A stretch of 32,436 bases of DNA from Lachnospiraceae bacterium (GCA_017536965.1 JAFWCK010000110.1:1-32436), one strand, 5' to 3'. Counted from the stretch's first letter, positions 9,011-18,348 are shown. The notes: generated from the sequence alone by a model not told the origin. Made by a program: numbers and translations.

Positions 9011-9038
9011 AAAACCCCGGAGTATTCCGGGGTTTTTT
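9011..9038. terminator. Intrinsic terminator after the SpoIIE-type receptor gene
   Basis: AAAACCCCGG, a 6-nt loop (AGTATT), CCGGGGTTTT and further T residues. The A-rich left flank would also support termination of the convergent gene ending at 9059. Confidence 0.93.
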
Positions 9039-9058
9039 GTTTTTTCGAGTATTCGCAT

Positions 9059-10675
9059 CTATCTCCATTTATCAATAGAGGCACTGTGCGGGTTGCATTG
9101 TGACCAGCCTTGCACGACGTTGCTTCCTTTCGGGTCGCCGACCACGATGACGTTGATCTGTCTGCGTGGAAATACCGGGATCACGGCATCGTCCGGGAGC
9201 GAAATGACGGACGGATCCCATTCGTGCTTGCCGGACTTATAATCCGGAACGATCAGACGGTCATAGATGCCGATCCGTTTCAGCTCTCCAATGCTCATCG
9301 TAATGTGATTCCAGAAGTATTCCTCAATATCCTTGCGGGTCTTGCAGCCTTCCTGCTCCTCCAGTTCTTTTGCCCGCAGCGGCGAGACCAGAATGGTTAC
9401 GCCGTGCAGCAATTCGAATGTTTTGACTGCTGCATAAAATTCGTCCAGGTTTGGCTTGAGCATATAGTTTCCGCAGTGGCTCCAGCCGCCTGTCAGAATG
9501 GTGAGAACGCTTTCATCTTCTTTGTAGCCGAGGCTTGTGGAATATGGTGCCCACGGGCTGCTTTCTTCATTCTCCGCAAATGCAAAAGAGTAGACAGAGA
9601 CGTTACCCTGTACACCCATCAGGTTGACGCCAACTTCGCTTCCACCAAGGTTGATCATGGCAAGGCGGTGTGCACGTCCGATGACGGCATTCGCCCGGCC
9701 GCCCGGTCCCAGTGCGCAGACAGAATCGTTCATGCCGATCTCTTTGCGGATCGGACCATTTACGACCTGCATCCAGCTGAAGGCATTTGTGGATTTTGCT
9801 GTCTGGTGATGTTTCTGATCGATACCCATGATCTCGATCATCGCAAGGATGACCGGCATATACTCCGGTTTTGCGCCTGCCATGACTGCGGTGATCGCCG
9901 CTTTTTCAACGGTAACGATACGTCCTTCCGGCGCCATCTGTGTGACGACAACCTCATCCGGCGCGTGGGAGGTGCCCTTGAGCATTTCTGCGACACGCTC
10001 TTCTGTAGGGATAATGATCGGGAGTCCGTCGGTCATGCCGTTTTCCTGGAAGTATTCCTGCAGCTCATCTTCCGTTCCTTCTGCACAGAAGCGCGTTGGC
10101 TGCGTCGGCGTATAGATGCCGCCTTCCAGCTCTTTTTCGGTTAATGGCCGCAGGAGTGCATCTTCAATGTCATGCAGCAGCTTTGCGAGATCATCCTGGC
10201 TGATGTCTGTGCAAGGAAATTCGGTTTCCGCCAGACGGATCCGCATGCCTTCCCGCTCCTGGGACATCAGGGCATCTTCTTCCAGATAATGGTAGATCAC
10301 GGTAAGGCCCGGGATCCCGGCGCGCTCGATGCTGCGGGCCGGCCATGTAACTGCGCATGCGGTGGTAGAGCAGGATGGAGCAGCAAAATAGATGAAGCCG
10401 TCAGCCTTTTCCTTCATCTCCGCCCAGAGTGGCGGATCATCGGAGGAATAGCTCAGCCGCGTGCGGTATTCGAGACGGATTCCCGCATACTTGTCGCGGA
10501 GATATGCATCCAGTGCTTTTTCGACCTCTGTAAAGCCATGGGTCTCGCCCGGCCATGAGTTGATGATGTATATCGTTTTCCCCTCCAGCGTCTCCAATCT
10601 TGGAGAAAGCGGAGCTCTCTGCACATCGTTGAACAGCCCTTTCGGGTTTAGTGCGCGTACCACTTTATCTGACAT
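9059..10675 (-). CDS. UGSC-like family protein with large C-terminal domain (function unknown)
   Basis: The 538-residue product has an N-terminal segment (about 25-165) resembling the UGSC family: GFIYFAAPSCSTTACAV, then RSIERAGIPGLTVIYHYL. The family is named for a Sec-Gly-Ser-Cys motif; here it reads Ala-Pro-Ser-Cys, so the selenocysteine position is Ala while the Cys stays. The C-terminal part (about 200-538) is rich in glycine loops (VCALGPGGRANAVIGRA, SEVGVNLMGVQGNVSVYSF) and is also seen as a separate module in related anaerobe proteins, in my recollection. No membrane segment or signal peptide is visible. The start has AAAGGAGGAATAAAA. The gene stands alone, convergent with the receptor. 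No reaction can be assigned. Confidence 0.55.
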   Translation of the reverse strand: MSDKVVRALNPKGLFNDVQRAPLSPRLETLEGKTIYIINSWPGETHGFTEVEKALDAYLRDKYAGIRLEYRTRLSYSSDDPPLWAEMKEKADGFIYFAAPSCSTTACAVTWPARSIERAGIPGLTVIYHYLEEDALMSQEREGMRIRLAETEFPCTDISQDDLAKLLHDIEDALLRPLTEKELEGGIYTPTQPTRFCAEGTEDELQEYFQENGMTDGLPIIIPTEERVAEMLKGTSHAPDEVVVTQMAPEGRIVTVEKAAITAVMAGAKPEYMPVILAMIEIMGIDQKHHQTAKSTNAFSWMQVVNGPIRKEIGMNDSVCALGPGGRANAVIGRAHRLAMINLGGSEVGVNLMGVQGNVSVYSFAFAENEESSPWAPYSTSLGYKEDESVLTILTGGWSHCGNYMLKPNLDEFYAAVKTFELLHGVTILVSPLRAKELEEQEGCKTRKDIEEYFWNHITMSIGELKRIGIYDRLIVPDYKSGKHEWDPSVISLPDDAVIPVFPRRQINVIVVGDPKGSNVVQGWSQCNPHSASIDKWR

Positions 10676-10820
10676 TTTTATTCCTCCTTTGGCTGTAATA
10701 TATCAAAGATGAATGATGTTTCAGCAGCCTGCAGTTTCAAGTCTGGCTGCATCTTAAGCTGATTTCAGTTTAGCATGGGAAATGCTGTGGTTCAACAATC
10801 GGATCCGTAGAAAATATGAG

Positions 10821-10910
10821 GATGGGCTGCGGAATATGCAGGGGCTTGGGGATGTGCCGCGGAATGTGCAGGGGATTGGCGATGGGCTGCAGAATCTGCA
10901 GGGGATTATT
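10821..10910 (+). repeat. Three 30-bp tandem repeats between the UGSC-like gene and the esterase operon
   Basis: Units at 10821-10850, 10851-10880 and 10881-10910 share GATGGGCTGC, AAT and TGCAGGGG with a few substitutions. The 315-bp gap (10676-10990) otherwise shows only the esterase ribosome binding site. Two short frames cross the repeats (one from 10816, one of about 50 codons from an ATG near 10777), but neither has a ribosome binding site, so I read the tract as non-coding. Confidence 0.8.
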
Positions 10911-10990
10911 GAAGCAGGAAAGACGGTCTGCTAAAATGAATATCGGAATAATTGGGGTTAAAAAAGACTGGCATGTGAAAGGAGAAGAAC

Positions 10991-12553
10991 ATGACGGATT
11001 TTGACAATGCGAAAGTGCTGGTTAAGGAAGGATGGCTGCAGGGTTATACACAGGGGAACCTGAAGATCTTTAAAGGTGTACCGTATGCGGCTCCGCCGAT
11101 CGGGGAGCGGCGTTTTAAGAAACCATTTCCTGCCGGACACTGGAGGGGTGTAAGAAAAGCGGTTGCGTACAGCGCAGCGGCGATCCAGTATGTCATGCCG
11201 GAGCCGGAAGGGGAGACGGCAGACAGTCTGCCGATCATCCAGGCAAGATCACAGTATGAAGAAGATTGTTTGTATTTAAATATCTGGTCTCCTGCAAAAA
11301 CAGCGGAAGATAAACTGCCGGTTTTCATCTGGATCCATGGCGGCGGCCTGTTTGCAGGGTCCGGCGTGGAGTGCGTCTGCGACGGCGATGGCTTTGCAAA
11401 AAGAAAAGACGTCATTGTTGTGACGATTAACTACAGGTTAAATGTATTCGGCTTCTTTGCGCATCCGGATCTGACGAAAGAAGGAGGCGGCTGCTCGGGC
11501 AACTACGGCCTGCATGATATGCGCATGGCCTGCCAGTGGGTGAAAGACAATATCGCGGCGTTCGGCGGCGATCCGGAGCGGATCACGATCGCCGGCCAAT
11601 CGGGCGGAGGCGCGGCAGTCAGTACGATCCTGACCTCTCCGCTGATGAACGGCCTGGCAAAGAGAGTCTCCATAGAAAGCGGCAATGTTTACTGGGGATT
11701 TATGTATCCGTTCCCGCTTAGCGAAATGGAAGAACGCGGCGTAAAGTTCATGGAAAGAGTCGGGGCGAAGAGCATTGAGGAACTGCGGGCGATGGATGCC
11801 TGGGAGATCTTTGATGCGTATCATGAGATCCCGTATCCGAACGGATTCTCTTTCTGTGTGGATGGCGACTTTATTCCGGAGCCGTTTATCGAGATGATGG
11901 ATGCCGGCAGGATCAATGATTTTGATGTGCTCATCGGTTCCTGCTCGCAGGAATTCCCAGCGGTCGGAAAAGACGGTATCTCCGTGGAAGACTACGAGAA
12001 ATATCTGGAAGAGGCGTTCCCGGAAGTTGCGGACGATATGAAATGCTGGTATCCGGCAGCAACAAGGGACGAAGCGGCAAAAATGTGTGCTACCATCAGT
12101 TCGGATATCATGCTTGTGGGTTCCATAAAAATGGCACAGCTCTGCCATCAGTATGGACGAAATGCTTACGTCTGGCTGATGAATAAAGAGAATGAAACGG
12201 AGCGCGGTCACAGAGAAGGTTCGCCGCACTGTGCGGAAATGCCGTATGTGTTCGGACGTGTAGATAAGGGTGAGGCAAATCCGTTCTTTGATTATCATTG
12301 GGTCGGAGCTGATTATGATTTCATGGAGCTGATCCAAGGCTACTGGTATCAATTCGCGGCAAAAGGAGACCCGAACGGCGATGGCCGGCCGGAGTGGCGA
12401 CCATACGAAAAGGAATTTGATATCTGTCTCTTAGGTAACGATACGCATATGCTGACAGAAGAAGAGCAGAAACGATATGTATATTACTGGGAAAAACTCC
12501 ATGAGAAGAGACCAACGTCGACTTACTATATGGGAAGGCTCGGACGTGTATAA
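10991..12553 (+). CDS. Type-B carboxylesterase/lipase family protein
   Basis: This 520-residue alpha/beta hydrolase should cleave carboxylic esters. The family signature EDCLYLNIW occurs near residue 90, the oxyanion-hole HGGG near 116, and the nucleophile elbow AGQSGGG carries Ser204. Later HCAEMPYVFG holds the likely catalytic His. There is no signal peptide, so it is probably cytoplasmic. The ATG follows GAAAGGAGAAGAAC. It heads a same-strand run: the next gene starts 12 bp after its stop, behind TAAGGAGG. Neighbouring hydrolases suggest a pathway for esterified small molecules, but the substrate is unknown. Confidence 0.9.
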   Translation: MTDFDNAKVLVKEGWLQGYTQGNLKIFKGVPYAAPPIGERRFKKPFPAGHWRGVRKAVAYSAAAIQYVMPEPEGETADSLPIIQARSQYEEDCLYLNIWSPAKTAEDKLPVFIWIHGGGLFAGSGVECVCDGDGFAKRKDVIVVTINYRLNVFGFFAHPDLTKEGGGCSGNYGLHDMRMACQWVKDNIAAFGGDPERITIAGQSGGGAAVSTILTSPLMNGLAKRVSIESGNVYWGFMYPFPLSEMEERGVKFMERVGAKSIEELRAMDAWEIFDAYHEIPYPNGFSFCVDGDFIPEPFIEMMDAGRINDFDVLIGSCSQEFPAVGKDGISVEDYEKYLEEAFPEVADDMKCWYPAATRDEAAKMCATISSDIMLVGSIKMAQLCHQYGRNAYVWLMNKENETERGHREGSPHCAEMPYVFGRVDKGEANPFFDYHWVGADYDFMELIQGYWYQFAAKGDPNGDGRPEWRPYEKEFDICLLGNDTHMLTEEEQKRYVYYWEKLHEKRPTSTYYMGRLGRV

Positions 12554-12565
12554 GGAGGATTTGCA

Positions 12566-13738
12566 ATGAATTTTGAAAAACTGACCAGTTATCTGGATGG
12601 ATTAAAAGAACAGTACGGGATCCCGCAGACGGAGATCATCATCACCAAGGATTATGAAGAGGTCTATCATCATCTGACGGGGTATTCGGATTTTGAGGAA
12701 ACGATCCCGGCATCAGAAAAAGACGGCTACTATTTTTATTCCGCGTCTAAGGTCATGACCATGATCAGCGTGATGCGGGAGATAGAGCAGGGGCGCATTC
12801 ATTTATATGATCCGGTCTGCAAGTATCTGCCGGAGTACGAGGTGATGACGGTCATTGACCGCGAATTTGACATGACAGTATTTCCACCGCAGCAGCCTAC
12901 ACTGGATGAGCCGCGTCATTATGCAGCCAGACAGATCCGTATTATTGATCTGATGGCGATGATGAGCGGGCTGACTTACGATCTCTCCATGCCTCCGGTC
13001 AAAGAAACGATCGAGGCGACGGATCATAAAGGCAGTACGCGTGAGATCGTTGCAGCAATCGCGAAGATGCCGCTGGCAGCAGAGCCGGGGACACGCTGGA
13101 TCTACAGCCTGGGACATGATGTCTTAGGAGCCGTAGTGGAGGTGACATCCGGCGAGCGTTTTGGCGATTATCTGCGTAAATATGTGTTTGATCTATGCGG
13201 GGCGGATGACATCGGCTTCACGATGCCGGAGGGCATTAGGCTGACAGCACAGTATGCTTTTAATCCGGAAAAACAAAAGATCCTGCCGATGAATGATCAG
13301 AATGTGTTCATCCTGAGTGAGAATTATGAAAGCGGAGGCGCGGGTCTGATGGGAACCGCTTCTGCTTACAGTAAAGTGATAGAGGCCATAGCGAATGGCG
13401 GTGTGACCAAGGACGGTAAGCGTATTTTATCGGAAGAGTCTGTCCGCATGTTTATGCATGGCGTGACCACCGGGGCCGTACTGGAAGAATTTAAAGCAGG
13501 CGGCAAAAGAGCCAGCTACAGTTATGGACTTGGCGTGCGCGTAAAGCATAACATGAGTGAAGGTCGGACACCGATCGGTGAGTTTGGCTGGGATGGCGCA
13601 GACGGTGCTTACGCCCTGATCGATCCGATCAACCACATCAGCATTTTCCATGCACAGCATGTTTTCGGCTTTTTGCCGGCTTACACGGAGATCCATCCAA
13701 TGCTGCGCGACTTGGCATATGAAGGATTGGGGATTTGA
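12566..13738 (+). CDS. Serine hydrolase, beta-lactamase/class C (EstB-like) fold
   Basis: This 390-residue protein of the serine beta-lactamase-like superfamily has the S-x-x-K catalytic tetrad as Ser59-Ala-Ser-Lys62 (FYSASKV). The tyrosine motif is Tyr180-Ser in RWIYSLGHDVLG. Members act as esterases, D-peptidases or lactamases. No signal peptide is visible, which favours a cytoplasmic esterase over a cell-wall enzyme or antibiotic resistance. It is translated from AAGGAGGATTTGCAATG, and its TGA overlaps a possible TTG start of the next gene, indicating translational coupling. Confidence 0.88.
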   Translation: MNFEKLTSYLDGLKEQYGIPQTEIIITKDYEEVYHHLTGYSDFEETIPASEKDGYYFYSASKVMTMISVMREIEQGRIHLYDPVCKYLPEYEVMTVIDREFDMTVFPPQQPTLDEPRHYAARQIRIIDLMAMMSGLTYDLSMPPVKETIEATDHKGSTREIVAAIAKMPLAAEPGTRWIYSLGHDVLGAVVEVTSGERFGDYLRKYVFDLCGADDIGFTMPEGIRLTAQYAFNPEKQKILPMNDQNVFILSENYESGGAGLMGTASAYSKVIEAIANGGVTKDGKRILSEESVRMFMHGVTTGAVLEEFKAGGKRASYSYGLGVRVKHNMSEGRTPIGEFGWDGADGAYALIDPINHISIFHAQHVFGFLPAYTEIHPMLRDLAYEGLGI

Positions 13739-15231
13739 GCGGATCTATGAGACAGATTGAAAATAAATGTATGCTGATCACCTATGCGGACAGTATGGGC
13801 GGCGATCTGAAAGCACTGGAGCATGTGCTGGACACCTATTTTAAAGAGGAGATCGCCGGCGTTCATATCCTGCCGTTCTTTCCATCGTCGGGAGACCGCG
13901 GGTTCGCCGTGATCAACTATGATGATGTGGATCCTTCGTTCGGGACATGGGAGGACATTGACCGGTTGGCGGAAAAATATACGCTGGCAGCAGACTTTAT
14001 GCTGAACCATATCTCAATCCGCGCGAAAGAGTTTCAGGATTATATGGAAAAGGGCGATGCCTCCGCCTATCGTGATATGTTCATCCACTGGGATGAATTC
14101 TGGCCGGAAGGCAGGCCGAATGAGGAGGACCTGAAGGTCATGTACTCCAGGAAGCCTGGCGGACCTTGCAGGGAATTTACGCTGAACGAAGGCTCTAAGG
14201 TGAAGCTCTGGTGTACGTTTTACCAGGAGCAGGTCGACATCGACCCATACAGCAAGGCAACGCAGGAATACTACCGGCGGAATCTGGGACGTCTTGCTTC
14301 GCATGTGCCGATGATCCGCTTTGACGCGTTTGCTTATACATCGAAAGTGCCGGGGACATCGTGCTTTTTTATCGAGCCGCAGATCTGGGACATTTTAGAT
14401 ATCAGTATGGCGCCGCTCAATGAGACCGGCGCGGCCATGCTGGCAGAGATTCATGAAGAATACCATATTCAGATCAAGCTGGCAGAACGCGGTCATTATG
14501 TGTATGACTTTGCACTGCCGCTGCTGCTTCTGCATGCGATCGAGTTCAAACGGACAGACCGCCTGCTGAACTGGCTTAAGATCTGCCCGCATCATCAGAT
14601 CACAACGCTGGATACACACGACGGCATTGGCGTGGTGGATGCAGCAGGATTGATGACAGAAGATGAGATGGATGAGATATCGCAGCTGATTTTAGGCCGT
14701 TACCGGAAGGCCTTTTCTGAGCAGCCTAAGGAACTGCAGAAATTAGACCCATTGACGCAGCAGATCATCACCGTGGGTGGGAAGCAGAAGATCTATCAGC
14801 TGCCGGGCACGTTCTTCTCGGATATGAACGAAGATGAGGACGCATATTTGCTGGCACGTGCGGTTCAGATGTTTACTCCGGGCATCCCGCAGATCTATTA
14901 TGTGGGATTGCTGGCCTGGCCAAATGACTTTGCTGCCTTGCAGCGGGGCGATGACGGCAGAGAAGTGAACCGTCATAATTTTACAGAAGAAGAAATCGCC
15001 GAGCGCATCAAGGCGCCTTTCCTGCAGAGGATGTATGCGCTGATGCGGCTGCGTAATACATCGAAAGCATTTGATGGAAGTTTTTCGGTCCGCGAAGGAA
15101 AGAAACCGCTGGAATTAGTGTTAAGATGGGAGAACGGAAATGCATTTGCCGAGCTTGCTGCAGATTTTGACACGAAGACTTTTGCGGTCCGTGTATCAGC
15201 GGAATCCGATGCAATTGCAAAGCAGATCTGA
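13735..15231 (+). CDS. GH13 sucrose phosphorylase-like enzyme
   Basis: The product resembles GH13 subfamily 18, which phosphorolyses sucrose or related alpha-glucosides to glucose-1-phosphate. Near the start are LITYADSMGGDL and HILPFFPSSGDRGF. Numbered from the internal ATG at 13747, the catalytic residues fall at Asp193 (RFDAF), Glu234 (AEIHEE) and Asp292 (THDGIG). The Bifidobacterium adolescentis enzyme has Asp192, Glu232 and Asp290, so that ATG gives natural numbering. The upstream TTG at 13735 overlaps the previous stop and has better ribosome-binding-site spacing (AAGGA), so both starts are possible. No sugar transporter is adjacent. Glucosylglycerate or sucrose-6-phosphate phosphorylase are alternatives. 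Confidence 0.88.
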   Translation: MSGSMRQIENKCMLITYADSMGGDLKALEHVLDTYFKEEIAGVHILPFFPSSGDRGFAVINYDDVDPSFGTWEDIDRLAEKYTLAADFMLNHISIRAKEFQDYMEKGDASAYRDMFIHWDEFWPEGRPNEEDLKVMYSRKPGGPCREFTLNEGSKVKLWCTFYQEQVDIDPYSKATQEYYRRNLGRLASHVPMIRFDAFAYTSKVPGTSCFFIEPQIWDILDISMAPLNETGAAMLAEIHEEYHIQIKLAERGHYVYDFALPLLLLHAIEFKRTDRLLNWLKICPHHQITTLDTHDGIGVVDAAGLMTEDEMDEISQLILGRYRKAFSEQPKELQKLDPLTQQIITVGGKQKIYQLPGTFFSDMNEDEDAYLLARAVQMFTPGIPQIYYVGLLAWPNDFAALQRGDDGREVNRHNFTEEEIAERIKAPFLQRMYALMRLRNTSKAFDGSFSVREGKKPLELVLRWENGNAFAELAADFDTKTFAVRVSAESDAIAKQI

Positions 15232-15266
15232 GAGGAATCCGATGCAATTACAAAGCAGATCTGAGA
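15201..15266 (+). repeat. 33-bp tandem duplication across the stop codon of the GH13 gene
   Basis: Positions 15201-15233 and 15234-15266 are 33-bp copies beginning GGAATCCGATGCAATT and ending AGATCTGAGA, with one base difference. The first copy carries the last codons and TGA of the GH13 gene. The second lies just before the ribosome binding site of the next gene. Confidence 0.9.
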
Positions 15267-15276
15267 GGAGAAAGGT

Positions 15277-16782
15277 ATGGCAAGAAAAGAATTTGAACGG
15301 GTCAGCCCGGACAAGGTGGGTATCCCGCCGACATCTTTTGAGTGGCTGCTGGATAAACTGGAAGAAGGCTGGACTGAGCCGCATGGCCTCATGGTCATGA
15401 AAGATGACAAGATCATCGCTGAAGGATGGTGGGCGCCATACGCACCAGGCATCGCCCATGGGCTGCAGTCCCACACCAAAACCTACGCGGCGACCGCCGT
15501 TGGCATCGCGATCCGGGAAGGCCTTCTGCATCTGGAGGACAGAGTCATCGACATCTTTCCGGATAAGGCACCGGCAGAACCGTCGGAGAATCTGAAATTA
15601 TTGACGGTACGGGACGTGCTCTGTATGGGATGCGGAATGGAGACCATGCCTTCTAATGATGATCCGGAGTGGATCCGCGCATTCCTGGCAACACCGGTCA
15701 TTCATAAACCGGGAACCGCTTTTATGTATAACTCCACAGGGTCGACCCTGCTGGCGGCAATGATCAAAGAAAAGACCGGCCAGGGAATGATTGAGTATCT
15801 GACACCGCGCCTTTTTGATAAAATAGGTATTGATGCGGACAATCTCAAATGCAGTTGCATGGCGGATGGGATAGAGATTGGCGGCGGCGGACTTTATGCG
15901 ACCACAGAGGATAATCTGCGTCTGATGAAGCTCTACTTAGACGGAGGCGTCTGGGATGGAGAGCGGATCCTGGATGAAGATTTTGTAAAGAAGGCAACAT
16001 CGCTGCAAAATGAATCGGCGACAGAGCGAGCGGTCAATCCGCCGGCAGAGGATAACTTTGTCGGATATGGTTTTCAGATCTGGATGTGCCGCCGCGAAGG
16101 AGTGTACCGTGCGGACGGAGCGATGGGACAGTTTACCATTGTCTTCCCGAAATACAACATGATCCTGGCAATCACGGAAAATGCGTCCGGCGCGACGGGC
16201 GGTGCGGTGCCGCAGAAAGTGCTGGATACCATCTGGCAATGGTATGATCATCTGCCGGAACCAGAGGGAGGATGGCACGAAGATGACACTGCTGCAGAGC
16301 ATATCAGGCGGCGGATGAGCATGCTGTCCTTGCCGACACCGCGGTATTCTAAGACATCGCCGCAGCAGGAAGCTTTCGCCGGAACGTATAAGCTGCAGGA
16401 AGGTAAGCTTGCCTTTAAAGTGCCGGACTTCTTTGCAAGGGCAACTGATGCCCAGGACATTGAAACGCTGACCATCGCGTTCCCGGGAAACCGCGCTGTG
16501 TTTACTGCAATGGATAAAGGCGGCCGGGAGAAGATCCTGGAGGCTGCGATGGATGGATCCCGCAAAGAAAATGAGGTCTATGGCCTGGCGGGAAGAGCAT
16601 TGGTTTCGGCTGAGTGGGCTGCGGAAAATGACCTGGAAGTGAAGATCCGTCTTGTGGAAACCTGTTATGAGGTGGAGATTATTTTCCATTTCGCAGATGG
16701 CAGCCTTAGGACGGAGAGTGGCAGCAGCCGTTCGTTCATGCCTGACAGGAAAGATAAGGCCGTGTTTGTACGGCAGGCATAG
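15277..16782 (+). CDS. Serine hydrolase, class C beta-lactamase fold
   Basis: This 501-residue second beta-lactamase-like protein has S-x-x-K as Ser65-His-Thr-Lys68 (GLQSHTKTYAA) and the tyrosine motif as Tyr151-Asn-Ser (FMYNSTGS). The catalytic domain spans about residues 15-330. A C-terminal beta-rich region (about 370-495, beginning FAGTYKLQEGKLAFKV) resembles the lipocalin-like tail of some family members. No signal peptide is visible. It follows GAGAGGAGAAAGGT and is last in the esterase/hydrolase run. It is distant in sequence from the gene at 12566, so it does not look like a recent duplicate. Confidence 0.87.
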   Translation: MARKEFERVSPDKVGIPPTSFEWLLDKLEEGWTEPHGLMVMKDDKIIAEGWWAPYAPGIAHGLQSHTKTYAATAVGIAIREGLLHLEDRVIDIFPDKAPAEPSENLKLLTVRDVLCMGCGMETMPSNDDPEWIRAFLATPVIHKPGTAFMYNSTGSTLLAAMIKEKTGQGMIEYLTPRLFDKIGIDADNLKCSCMADGIEIGGGGLYATTEDNLRLMKLYLDGGVWDGERILDEDFVKKATSLQNESATERAVNPPAEDNFVGYGFQIWMCRREGVYRADGAMGQFTIVFPKYNMILAITENASGATGGAVPQKVLDTIWQWYDHLPEPEGGWHEDDTAAEHIRRRMSMLSLPTPRYSKTSPQQEAFAGTYKLQEGKLAFKVPDFFARATDAQDIETLTIAFPGNRAVFTAMDKGGREKILEAAMDGSRKENEVYGLAGRALVSAEWAAENDLEVKIRLVETCYEVEIIFHFADGSLRTESGSSRSFMPDRKDKAVFVRQA

Positions 16783-16849
16783 AACGAGAATCAGAACATA
16801 AATTGTGACAAGTGCAGGACAAAAGCCTCTTGTTACGAAAGGAGCATAA

Positions 16850-18286
16850 ATGAGAAAAACAAAAATCATCTGTACGATCGGACCGGCAAGTGAGAGCGAG
16901 GAAGTGCTGACTGCGATGTGTCAGGCAGGCATGGATACGGCACGTTTGAACTTTTCACACGGCACACATGAAGAGCATCTGCAAAAGATCCAGACGTTGA
17001 AAAAAGTGAGGACCAAGCTGGGGATCCCGCTTCCGATCATGCTGGATACAAAGGGACCAGAGTATCGCCTTGGAACTTTTGAAAACCATAAAATCGAATT
17101 AAAAGACGGCGATACATTTATTCTGACAGCGGATCAGGTGGAAGGAAACAAGGAACGCGTCAGCGTAAGTTATGACAAGCTTCCGCAGGAACTGACTCCG
17201 GGCGAACAGATACTGATCAATGACGGTCTTGTGGAAGTCATCGTCAAAGAGATTGAGGGCAATGACATTATCTGCACCGTGAAGCAGGGCGGTGTGCTGT
17301 CCGACCGCAAGAGCATGAACTTCCCGGGGAAAGTGATGAAACATGAGTACCTGAGCGAGCAGGATAAAGCCGACATTTTATTTGGTATCGAGAATGGCGT
17401 GGACTTTTTGGCGGCATCGTTTGTTTCCAATAAACAGAATGCGCTGGATCTGCGGAAATTCCTGAATGATCACGGCGGACGGGAAATCTCGATCATCGCG
17501 AAGATCGAGAATCCGGATGGCGTGAAAAATCTGGATGAGATCTGTGAAGTTGTAGGCGGTGTGATGGTAGCAAGAGGCGACCTGGGCGTGGAGATCCCGT
17601 TTGAGGAAGTGCCGGCGGTCCAGAAGATGATGACATCCAAGTGCCGGAAGATGGGCAAGCGTGTTGTAACGGCAACGGAGATGCTGGAGTCCATGATCGA
17701 AAATCCACGGCCGACCCGTGCGGAGGCCTCCGATGTAGCGAACGCAGTCTATGAGGGAACGTCTGCGATCATGCTGTCCGGCGAGACGGCAAACGGAGCA
17801 CATCCGGTTGAGGCTGTTGCGACAATGGCGAAGATCGCGGAATACACCGAGAGTAAGATCAATTACGAGAAACTGTTTGCCACGACAGAGTATCAGATCA
17901 ATACCAACCTGGATGCTATCTCTCACGCAGTGTGCTCCATGGCTGTGGATGTGAAGGCAAAGGCCATTGTTGTCAATTCCATCACTGGCATTACAGCGCG
18001 CATGGTCAGCCGCTTCCGCTGTCCGGCGGATATCATCGGCACCACCACCGATACGAAAACCTGGCGTAGGCTGAAACTGAGCTGGGGAGTCACGCCGGTC
18101 CTGAATGATAAATATGATTCGCAGGAGCGGATGTTTGAGGAAGGCATCAAGGATGCCATCGACATCCTGCATCTGAAAGCAGGGGATAAGATCGTCCTGA
18201 CGGGCGGCGACATCAACGGCGAACCGGGAAATACCGATACGATCAAAGTCGTCACCGTGACGGAGGCGCAGACCGTGATCGTGTGA
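16850..18286 (+). CDS. pyk: Pyruvate kinase
   Basis: This 478-residue enzyme transfers phosphate from phosphoenolpyruvate to ADP at the end of glycolysis. It starts MRKTKIICTIGPAS and contains RLNFSHGTHEEH, LDTKGPEYRLG, IIAKIENPDGV, VMVARGDLGVEIPFEEVP and MLSGETANGAHPVEAV, the hallmark active-site segments. A C-terminal domain (about 350-478) is present, but not the extra PEP-synthase-like domain found in Bacillus enzymes. GAAAGGAGCATAA precedes the ATG. The gap of 67 bp from the hydrolase gene makes readthrough possible, but pyk may have its own promoter. Confidence 0.97.
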   Translation: MRKTKIICTIGPASESEEVLTAMCQAGMDTARLNFSHGTHEEHLQKIQTLKKVRTKLGIPLPIMLDTKGPEYRLGTFENHKIELKDGDTFILTADQVEGNKERVSVSYDKLPQELTPGEQILINDGLVEVIVKEIEGNDIICTVKQGGVLSDRKSMNFPGKVMKHEYLSEQDKADILFGIENGVDFLAASFVSNKQNALDLRKFLNDHGGREISIIAKIENPDGVKNLDEICEVVGGVMVARGDLGVEIPFEEVPAVQKMMTSKCRKMGKRVVTATEMLESMIENPRPTRAEASDVANAVYEGTSAIMLSGETANGAHPVEAVATMAKIAEYTESKINYEKLFATTEYQINTNLDAISHAVCSMAVDVKAKAIVVNSITGITARMVSRFRCPADIIGTTTDTKTWRRLKLSWGVTPVLNDKYDSQERMFEEGIKDAIDILHLKAGDKIVLTGGDINGEPGNTDTIKVVTVTEAQTVIV

Positions 18287-18306
18287 TACTGTTTGTGAAG
18301 TGTTTT

Positions 18307-18348
18307 AGTGACCCAAAAGGGGATAAGCCCTGATTGGGTCACTTTTTT
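18307..18348 (+). terminator. Intrinsic terminator of pyk, also first unit of the 53-bp array
   Basis: AGTGACCCAA and TTGGGTCACT pair perfectly over 10 bp around a 17-nt loop and run into TTTTTT. It starts 20 bp after the pyk stop and is the first of eight related palindromic units. Confidence 0.88.

Noticed and set aside
9110..10144. 344-codon plus-strand ORF
   Set aside because: Antisense shadow of the UGSC-like gene; no recognisable domain or ribosome binding site.
10816..11004. 62-codon Cys/Gly-rich ORF before the esterase
   Set aside because: It is made of the 30-bp tandem repeats, has no ribosome binding site and overlaps the esterase start.
12566..16782. Antibiotic-resistance beta-lactamases
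   Set aside because: Both proteins keep the S-x-x-K fold motif but lack signal peptides and sit with an esterase and a GH13 enzyme; resistance is not supported.
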